From the NCBI GenBank assembly GCA_015066295.1, contig SVOR01000019.1:1-35395 (forward strand): 35,395 bases of DNA, written 5' to 3'. The position numbers were made by a program, and so were the translations under genes. Numbering within the stretch: the first letter of the stretch is position 1; every line of letters begins with the position of its first letter. Under the pieces are notes generated by a model, which saw nothing but the letters and a program-made list of their open reading frames with translations, was not told the origin of the DNA and did no database searches. Below are positions 29,850 through 35,395 of this stretch, in pieces. Source of the stretch: Oscillospiraceae bacterium (GTDB taxonomy: Bacteria; Bacillota; Clostridia; Oscillospirales; Acutalibacteraceae).

Positions 29850-29934
29850 AAAGAAAATCAGGTTTTTCGACCAGTTCCATTTTGAGTGTTGGTCCCAAAC
29901 GAAAATCCCGTTCTCGTAAGAGGACGGGATTTTT
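29850..29934. repeat. 3' repeat copy B with terminator
   Basis: Related to copy A at 29228. AAAGAAAATCAGGTTTTT and ACCAGTT are followed by a perfect 10-bp hairpin AAAATCCCGT (29902-29911) with ACGGGATTTT (29924-29933). It starts 3 nt after the stop of the preceding gene and can terminate it. Confidence 0.7.
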
Positions 29935-30016
29935 ACTTGTTGTGGTGCATTCATCTTTTCCGCTTTTGTGCAAAGAAGTCACTTCGGGTTTTATATGTAT
30001 ATCGCAGATGATATTG

Positions 30017-30045
30017 TTGACAAAGCGGCATTATTTTGATACCAT
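30017..30045 (+). promoter_or_regulatory. Possible azlCD promoter
   Basis: TTGACA (30017-30022), 17 bp, TACCAT (30040-30045). The -35 is perfect and the -10 is weak. Confidence 0.45.
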
Positions 30046-30084
30046 ATATTATGAGGGAATTTGTAGTTTTTTGAAATAGAAACG

Positions 30085-30813
30085 GTGAAAAAATTGCAGG
30101 AATTAAACAGTTTTAAAAAGGGTATTATAGACGGTATGCCGATATGCCTCGGTTATTTGTCGGTATCCTTTGCTTTTGGAATTTTCGTTATGAATCAGGG
30201 CGTCGGCTTTTCGTGGCTACACGCACTGCTTATATCGATGACCAACGTGACCTCTGCAGGTCAGTTGGCGGGTGTGCCGATTATTGCGGCGGGCGGCACC
30301 TTTTTAGAGCTTGCCGTGTCACAACTCGTAATAAATTTAAGATATGCGCTTATGTCGGTATCGCTTTCACAAAAAATGGGGACAAGCGTTCGTCTGATAG
30401 ACCGCTTTTTGATAGCCTTCATTAACACTGACGAGGTGTTTGCCATCGCCTCATCGCAGAAGGGGACGGTCGGCAGAAAATATATGTACGGACTAATTCT
30501 TATGCCCTATCTTGGTTGGAGCAGCGGCACGCTGCTTGGAGCCGTAGCGGGCAACTTCTTGCCCGAAATTGTGGTGACCTCACTTGGCGTTGCAATTTAC
30601 GGTATGTTTACGGCCATTGTTGTGCCTGTGGCAAAGAAGGAAAAAACCACCCTTTTATGTGTGCTTTGTGCGGTAGCTCTAAGCCTAGTTTTCAATTTTG
30701 TGCCGCAATTAAAGGCAATTGGCGACGGCTTTATAATTATTATCTGCTCTGTTTTGGCAAGTGTAATTTTTGCCTTCTTGGCTCCTATAAAGGAGGTGGC
30801 AGATAATGAATAA
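30085..30813 (+). CDS. azlC: Branched-chain amino acid exporter AzlC
   Basis: The large subunit (242 residues) of the AzlCD exporter is a membrane protein with several helices. The family pattern includes FKKGIIDGMPICLGYLSVSFAFG at the start, SAGQLAGVPIIAAGGTFLEL and INLRYALMSVSLSQKMG. With AzlD it exports branched-chain amino acids or analogues in Bacillus and relatives. The start is GTG at 30085 with a poor ribosome binding site, chosen because the family N-terminus begins there. It overlaps azlD by 8 bp. Confidence 0.93.
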   Translation: MKKLQELNSFKKGIIDGMPICLGYLSVSFAFGIFVMNQGVGFSWLHALLISMTNVTSAGQLAGVPIIAAGGTFLELAVSQLVINLRYALMSVSLSQKMGTSVRLIDRFLIAFINTDEVFAIASSQKGTVGRKYMYGLILMPYLGWSSGTLLGAVAGNFLPEIVVTSLGVAIYGMFTAIVVPVAKKEKTTLLCVLCAVALSLVFNFVPQLKAIGDGFIIIICSVLASVIFAFLAPIKEVADNE

Positions 30814-31120
30814 TTTTGTTTGGTATTTGCTTACAATGGCGGGCGTTACCTATTTAATACGTATGCTGCCGCTTGTACTAATTAAGAAAAAAATCACCAA
30901 TAAATACGTCGTATCGTTTCTTTATTATCTGCCCTATGCGGTGCTCACCGTTATGACGGTGCCTGCCGTCTTTTATGCAACGGGCAACGTTTGGTCGGCA
31001 CTTGTTGGCTTTATTGTCGCTTTAATAGTGGCATATTTTGAAAAGGGACTTATGACGGTAGCGCTATGCTCCTGCGGCGGTGTTTTAATTACCGAGTTAA
31101 TTTTAAGATATTTAGTATAA
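30806..31120 (+). CDS. azlD: Branched-chain amino acid exporter small subunit AzlD
   Basis: The 104-residue hydrophobic partner of AzlC has three to four membrane helices. The conserved MAGVTYLIRMLPLVLIKKKI near the N-terminus and FLYYLPYAVLTVMTVPAVFY in the centre are typical. AAGGAGG lies inside the end of azlC, and the reading frames overlap by 8 bp, so the subunits are made in step. No leucine T-box or Lrp gene is seen nearby. Confidence 0.92.
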   Translation: MNNFVWYLLTMAGVTYLIRMLPLVLIKKKITNKYVVSFLYYLPYAVLTVMTVPAVFYATGNVWSALVGFIVALIVAYFEKGLMTVALCSCGGVLITELILRYLV

Positions 31121-31143
31121 TGTTGGTAATAGCGCTCAATTGG

Positions 31144-31172
31144 TTGACATAATGTGTCAAAAAATTTATAAT
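31144..31172 (+). promoter_or_regulatory. Perfect promoter of the dockerin-cohesin operon with palindrome
   Basis: TTGACA (31144-31149), 17 bp, TATAAT (31167-31172), both perfect. The -35 is the left arm of an inverted repeat TTGACA-TAATG-TGTCAA (31144-31160), a possible operator. Confidence 0.82.
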
Positions 31173-31207
31173 AGTAATATATTTTGTAACAGAAAGGGGA
31201 AATAAAT

Positions 31208-33244
31208 ATGAAGCGCATATTTAAAAAGGCCATGGCTCTTATTTGCTGTATGGCTATATTTATTGTGCAATTCGGTTTTAATTCTCACGCTGTTACATAT
31301 CCCGTAATGGGTGTTATAAGTGCTGCTGAGGCTAATATTTATTCGCAGCCCGGATATATTACCTCGAGCGGACACGACGGAAGATTAGATAAAACCAAGC
31401 CAAGCAATAAGCTGGCAACACTTAAAAAAGGCGCAAAGGTCAAGATTTTTGGCGCCGAAAAGGATGGCGACGGCGACGTGTGGTACAAAATCGGCTACGG
31501 CACTGATTATGCAAGTAGCGGTTATGCCATTAAAAGCCGAGTTGAATTAACGGGCGAATACATAGAGGATGCCGAGTTTGAGGCCTGGCTTACCGAACAG
31601 GGCTTTCCCGAAAGTTATAAGGAGCCGCTTCGAAATCTGCACGCCCTTTATCCTAATTGGATATTCTATGCCGACCATATTACAGATAAATGGTCAACCG
31701 TCCTTTCAAAATACACGGGTGTAGATAATAAGGTAGTCCACAATTCGTCGGATATTTCTTGGAAGTCCTACGAAAAGGGTGCTTATGATTGGAGTGAGGG
31801 CAAGTGGTATTCCTTCGATACGGGCGGCTGGTATGCGCCTGACGACCGTGTTGTTGCCTATCACTTAGACCCGAGAAACTTTTTAAGCACAGCACACATA
31901 TTTATGTTTTTCTCGCAAAGCTATAATAGCGAAACCGATAATTTAGATACCCTTTCAAAATTCTTAAAGGGCACCTTTATGGAGGGCAATTTACCCGACA
32001 ATGCCGAGAAAACCTATGCCGAGGCGCTGATGGAGGCCGCCGAAAAATCTAAGGTAAGCCCCTATGTTTTGGCATCAATTATTCGTCAAGAGCAGGGCAC
32101 AAAGGGCACGGGCGCCAGCATATCGGGTACGGTAGAGGGCTATAAAGGTTATTACAATTACCTTAATGTTGGTGCCTATGCCGAGGGTAATATGACGGCG
32201 GTACAGCGCGGCCTTTGGTGGGCTAAGGGCGCAGGGACTGGTGCTACTACATATTCACGACCCTGGAACTCGCACGAAAAGGCGATTAAGGGCGGCGCAG
32301 AGTGGTATGGCGAGGGCTATATTGCAATAGGTCAAAATACGCTGTTCTATAAAAACTTTAATATTTATAAAAATACAAAGCATAAGCTTTATACACACCA
32401 GTATGCCACAAATATTGCCGATACAAAAAGCTCGGCGGCAACGCTGGGACAGGCGTACGTAGACTTTTATGACGAGGCGCTTTCCTTCCATATCCCCGTT
32501 TATAAAGATATGCCTGAGAAAACCTCACTTCCCAAAACGGGTACTAACAACGACCGCTTTTTAAAGGGAATTACGGTGGGCGATACCGCCATTAAAAACT
32601 TTGACCGCTACACCTACGAATATGAGCTTATAGTGCCGAATTCCACCGATAAGGTCGAGGTTAAGGCGACAAAATCCAATGCGGCTTCAACCGTTACGGG
32701 TGATGGCAATTATAATTTGGTGGTAGGCGATAACGAAATTAAAATTAACGTTACATCATCGTCGGGTCTTAAGTCCACATATACGGTTAATATTTATCGT
32801 GAGGCAAGCGGCGAAACCTTGTTGGTGCCTGAGATTACGGGTGACTACAAGACCGACACCTATATTGCGGGTGTTCAGCCGCAAACAACGGTTGAAAGCT
32901 TTAAAACCAAGCTTGGCGTTATAAACGGAATTGTAAAGGTTATTGGTTCCGACGATACCGAGAAAACTACGGGCTACGTGGGAACGGGCGATAAGGTTTA
33001 TATCTACAAAACCAACAACGAATTGTATATAACCCACGTGGTTGCTATCTTGGGTGATACAAATGGCGATGGCAAGATAAACTCTACCGACCGCCTGAGA
33101 ATCAGAAAACACATTTTAAAGGAAAAAGTGTTGGAAGGCGTTTATCTGTTTGCAGGAGATACAAATAAGGACGGAAGGGTAAACTCAACCGACCGCCTGA
33201 GAATCAGGAAGCATATCTTAAAAGAAAAATTTATAGAGCAATAG
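31208..33244 (+). CDS. Secreted glucosaminidase-like enzyme with C-terminal dockerin
   Basis: The 678-residue exported protein has several parts: a signal peptide (about 1-28), an SH3-like region (about 33-115), and an N-acetylglucosaminidase/muramidase-like domain (about 130-430). That domain has candidate catalytic glutamate E295 in IIRQEQGT, plus NYLNVGAY and KGGAEWYGEGYI. A cadherin-like beta-sandwich follows (about 450-532), then a linker domain, and a type I dockerin. The dockerin's two calcium-binding repeats, DTNGDGKINSTDRLRIRKHI (from 617) and DTNKDGRVNSTDRLRIRKHI (from 651), are almost identical. It probably cleaves peptidoglycan glycan and docks onto a cohesin. The next gene encodes such a cohesin. 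No S-layer anchor or LPXTG is present. Confidence 0.88.
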   Translation: MKRIFKKAMALICCMAIFIVQFGFNSHAVTYPVMGVISAAEANIYSQPGYITSSGHDGRLDKTKPSNKLATLKKGAKVKIFGAEKDGDGDVWYKIGYGTDYASSGYAIKSRVELTGEYIEDAEFEAWLTEQGFPESYKEPLRNLHALYPNWIFYADHITDKWSTVLSKYTGVDNKVVHNSSDISWKSYEKGAYDWSEGKWYSFDTGGWYAPDDRVVAYHLDPRNFLSTAHIFMFFSQSYNSETDNLDTLSKFLKGTFMEGNLPDNAEKTYAEALMEAAEKSKVSPYVLASIIRQEQGTKGTGASISGTVEGYKGYYNYLNVGAYAEGNMTAVQRGLWWAKGAGTGATTYSRPWNSHEKAIKGGAEWYGEGYIAIGQNTLFYKNFNIYKNTKHKLYTHQYATNIADTKSSAATLGQAYVDFYDEALSFHIPVYKDMPEKTSLPKTGTNNDRFLKGITVGDTAIKNFDRYTYEYELIVPNSTDKVEVKATKSNAASTVTGDGNYNLVVGDNEIKINVTSSSGLKSTYTVNIYREASGETLLVPEITGDYKTDTYIAGVQPQTTVESFKTKLGVINGIVKVIGSDDTEKTTGYVGTGDKVYIYKTNNELYITHVVAILGDTNGDGKINSTDRLRIRKHILKEKVLEGVYLFAGDTNKDGRVNSTDRLRIRKHILKEKFIEQ

Positions 33245-33254
33245 GGAGAATAGT

Positions 33255-34775
33255 ATGTTGAAGGTTTCTAAAAAAATTATAACACTGTTGGTTATTGTAT
33301 GCGTATTGCTCCAAACCTTTGTTTTAACGGCATCGGCCGCGGTTGCGAAGGTTACTCTTAATGCGCCAACTCAGGCAAACGTGGGCGATACCATAACGGT
33401 CAAGGCAATTATTTATACCGACGTTTCGGGTGGTCTTGGTTCGGTTGAGGACGGCTATCTTACGTACAGTTCATCTTTATTAAAACTCACTTCATACGGC
33501 GGCGAAACAACACCCGACGGTGCAGGTCGCGTTATATTTGATATACAACCCGACAATAAAGGCAGCACAGGCGTTACCATAACCCTTAAATTTAAGGTTT
33601 TAAAGGCTGGCACTGCAAGCATCAAATTTAGTGGGTTTTTAGTCGACTGGAACGAAACTATGCGAAAGAGCATTTCGGCATCTAAATCGATTACCATAAT
33701 TGATAAAAGCAAACTCCCCAAGGATGCTAATTTAAAGGCAATTAAGCTGTCGGCAGGTACTTTATCCCCCGCATTTAGTGCATCTACAACCTCTTACAGC
33801 GTTAAGGTGCCTTACAGCACAACCAAGGTTGTTGTAACCCCCACACTTTCCGACTCAAAGGCTAAATGGTCCATTTCGGGCAGTTCATCATTAAAGGTCG
33901 GCACAAATACACGTGTAATTACGGTTACTGCCCAAAACGGCAGCACAAAAAAATATACCATTAAGATAACACGTGAGCCTGACCCCGACGCTTCATCGTC
34001 TGGGATAACCTCGTCAGAGGACACCGAGCCTAAGGTAAATCCATATGAGATTTCGGTAAATGGCGAGATGTGGATACTGCTTAACGATTATTCGCTAATC
34101 ACCGTTCCTGCGGGCTTTAGCGTTGATAAGCAGATAATCAATGGCATTGAAATGCCGGTACTCGTTGATAAGAAAAACGGCAGAACCGTTGTTTATGCCA
34201 CCAACGAGGCCGATACCGTCGGCGCGTATTACATATACACGGGTGAGGATAACGAGTATATTGAATACAAATTCTTTGTTACCGATTCTAACACCTACGT
34301 TATCGTAGAGCCCGAAAATGTGCCGACCGCCCCCAACGGCTTTAAATACAAGGTAACCGAGGTTATGGGCTACGAGATTGGCGTATACGAGTACACCGAC
34401 TCGGCATATAGTGATTACGTGATTTTCTTTGTAGAGAGTCCGACCGGTGAAAAGAATTATTATCGTTACGACCGCAAGGAAGCCACAATACAAAGGGCAA
34501 CCGATTTTATTTTGGCGCTCGAAAAGCAGACAGGCGGCAAGACAAACGGCAGCAATATTATTGACAAATTCACAAATTTGGATACTACCGAAAAGGTTAT
34601 TGCCTGCTCGGCGGCAGCACTTATTTTGCTTATAATTGCCCTAATAATTGTAAATATAGTAAAGCTGTCATCGCCCAAGAAGAAAAACAACGAAGCCCTT
34701 ATAAATATGGACGATGAAGCAGAGCCGCTTAACTTCGAGGGCATATTAAACGGCGAAAAAAGAGACGAGGAGTAG
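33255..34775 (+). CDS. Membrane-anchored cohesin protein
   Basis: The 506-residue surface protein has a signal peptide (1-28, ASA before the cut) and a cohesin-like beta domain at about 32-149 (VTLNAPTQANVGDTITVK, GYLTYSSSLLKL, VTITLKFKVLKAGTASI). A cadherin-like beta-sandwich follows at about 158-240, like the one in the upstream enzyme. Then comes an unclassified region (262-415), one transmembrane helix (about 448-470) and a 36-residue acidic cytoplasmic tail. Its start lies 10 bp after the dockerin enzyme, so the two are co-expressed. The likely job is to hold the dockerin-bearing hydrolase at the membrane. The cohesin assignment is by pattern and should be confirmed by profile search. 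Confidence 0.82.
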   Translation: MLKVSKKIITLLVIVCVLLQTFVLTASAAVAKVTLNAPTQANVGDTITVKAIIYTDVSGGLGSVEDGYLTYSSSLLKLTSYGGETTPDGAGRVIFDIQPDNKGSTGVTITLKFKVLKAGTASIKFSGFLVDWNETMRKSISASKSITIIDKSKLPKDANLKAIKLSAGTLSPAFSASTTSYSVKVPYSTTKVVVTPTLSDSKAKWSISGSSSLKVGTNTRVITVTAQNGSTKKYTIKITREPDPDASSSGITSSEDTEPKVNPYEISVNGEMWILLNDYSLITVPAGFSVDKQIINGIEMPVLVDKKNGRTVVYATNEADTVGAYYIYTGEDNEYIEYKFFVTDSNTYVIVEPENVPTAPNGFKYKVTEVMGYEIGVYEYTDSAYSDYVIFFVESPTGEKNYYRYDRKEATIQRATDFILALEKQTGGKTNGSNIIDKFTNLDTTEKVIACSAAALILLIIALIIVNIVKLSSPKKKNNEALINMDDEAEPLNFEGILNGEKRDEE

Positions 34776-34789
34776 AGATTAACAGTTAA

Positions 34790-34895
34790 ATATTTCACGC
34801 ATACAATGTATTAAAGAAAAATATTTATTGCCTGTTTAAATGAAGTAAAAATTGGCAAAGATATAAGTACCAAACATTTTCGGAGCGTGAAATAT
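34790..34895. repeat. Long-range 11-bp inverted repeat around the mazF leader
   Basis: ATATTTCACGC (34790-34800) and GCGTGAAATAT (34885-34895) are perfect complements 84 bp apart. The right arm begins one base after the CGGAG ribosome binding site and ends two bases before the mazF ATG. It may be an operator pair or an RNA structure that hides the start site. The direct repeat ACAGTTAAA also flanks this unit (34782-34790 and 34901-34909). Confidence 0.6.
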
Positions 34896-34897
34896 AA

Positions 34898-35257
34898 ATG
34901 ACAGTTAAACGCGGAGATATCTACTATGCAGATTTAAGTCCTGTTGTGGGCTCAGAGCAGGGCGGAGTGCGACCGGTACTTATTGTTCAAAACGACGTTG
35001 GCAACCGTTATAGCCCCACCGTTATAGCGGCGGCAATAACAAGTCAGCAAGAAAAGACAAGTCTACCAACACATATTAAGGTAAACGCCGAGGATTGCGG
35101 TTTATCGAAGGATTCCATAATACTGTTAGAACAGGTTAGGACCATCGACAAAACGCGTCTTAAGGAAAAAATGGGCGCTTTAGATATAAATAATATGGAT
35201 ATGGTTGACCGCGCACTATCGGTTAGCTTTGGTCTGGGCAATAATACAAGAATATAA
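34898..35257 (+). CDS. MazF/PemK-family toxin (EndoA-like endoribonuclease)
   Basis: The 119-residue protein has the complete MazF fold: [30 protein letters not shown] at the N-terminus with the conserved catalytic arginine in [15 protein letters not shown], and the second catalytic segment [13 protein letters not shown]. Members cut mRNA at short sequences such as UACAU. The length and motifs match Bacillus NdoA closely. No antitoxin gene (MazE/NdoAI-like) precedes it; the 122 bp upstream have no reading frame of useful size. The toxin is therefore an orphan here or is controlled by structure in its leader. Confidence 0.93.
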   Translation: MTVKRGDIYYADLSPVVGSEQGGVRPVLIVQNDVGNRYSPTVIAAAITSQQEKTSLPTHIKVNAEDCGLSKDSIILLEQVRTIDKTRLKEKMGALDINNMDMVDRALSVSFGLGNNTRI

Positions 35258-35395
35258 CAAAAACCGCTCATTCGGGTGTTGCGATTAGGGATTAATTGGT
35301 TTTTCAGATAAATTTGCACTTTTTCTTGCTATGAAAACTTGTAAGACACAAAGTATTACTGCGTTTTCATATCTTCGAAATAGTAGCAAATTTAT

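Noticed and set aside
29882..30079. 65-aa frame between the orphan gene and azlC
   Set aside because: It begins inside the 3' repeat/terminator, has no ribosome binding site and no recognisable protein features.
33255..34775. Sortase-anchored surface protein
   Set aside because: There is no LPXTG-type motif; the C-terminus is a transmembrane helix followed by a 36-residue acidic tail, so it is membrane-anchored.

Overview
This 35.4 kb chromosomal window comes from an anaerobic, spore-forming low-to-mid-GC Firmicute, most likely a clostridial gut or rumen type near the Oscillospiraceae/Ruminococcaceae (inference). The basis is a cotJABC spore-coat operon, a trimeric NADH-dependent [FeFe]-hydrogenase, dockerin and cohesin domains, a lysine riboswitch, Gram-positive-type promoters and a LexA box of the GAAC-N4-GTTC kind. 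No ribosomal RNA, complete mobile element or CRISPR array is present.

Layout. (1) 0.1-4.0 kb: greA-lysS on the minus strand, an unrecognised Rossmann-like protein, and a sugar-nucleotide-type nucleotidyltransferase. (2) 3.9-5.5 kb: a small phage-like switch. An XRE repressor plus ImmA/IrrE peptidase faces a zinc-ribbon gene and a sigma-4-like gene across a consensus promoter with repeated operator-like motifs. (3) 5.5-13.9 kb: housekeeping and DNA repair: SOS-controlled dinB, ruvX with a histidine phosphatase, an operon of EIIC-like protein-nth-pdxK-tcdA, an AT-rich lipoprotein, an RluA-type pseudouridine synthase and radC. (4) 13.9-17.0 kb: cotJABC, an XRE regulator with membrane and zinc-ribbon parts, and a CapA-like protein whose promoter carries an inverted repeat.

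(5) 17.0-25.4 kb: the main metabolic locus, a ten-gene operon. The catalytic subunits (NuoE-like, a small [2Fe-2S]-fold protein, NuoF-like, HydA) enclose six probable regulatory genes: two DRTGG proteins, two GHKL ATPase proteins, a PHP phosphoesterase and a second [FeFe]-hydrogenase-like protein. The latter keeps the four cluster cysteines but has Ala in place of the proton-transfer Cys, as in putative sensory HydS proteins. The operon therefore looks like an NADH/ferredoxin hydrogenase with its own built-in H2 or redox signalling module.

(6) 25.4-28.4 kb: a lysine riboswitch with terminator ahead of an NhaC-family transporter, a TtcA-like tRNA thiolase and tRNA-Leu(UAA). (7) 28.4-30.0 kb: an AT-rich accessory patch with two orphan surface proteins that end in related 3' repeats. 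(8) 30.0-35.4 kb: azlCD, then a two-gene surface operon in which a secreted glucosaminidase-like enzyme ending in a dockerin is followed by a membrane-anchored cohesin protein, then a MazF toxin with no visible antitoxin. The last 138 bases hold no gene that I can see.

Most interesting points: the hydrogenase operon with an embedded HydS-like module, and the adjacent dockerin-enzyme/cohesin-anchor pair that could be a minimal cellulosome-like device for cell-wall work.
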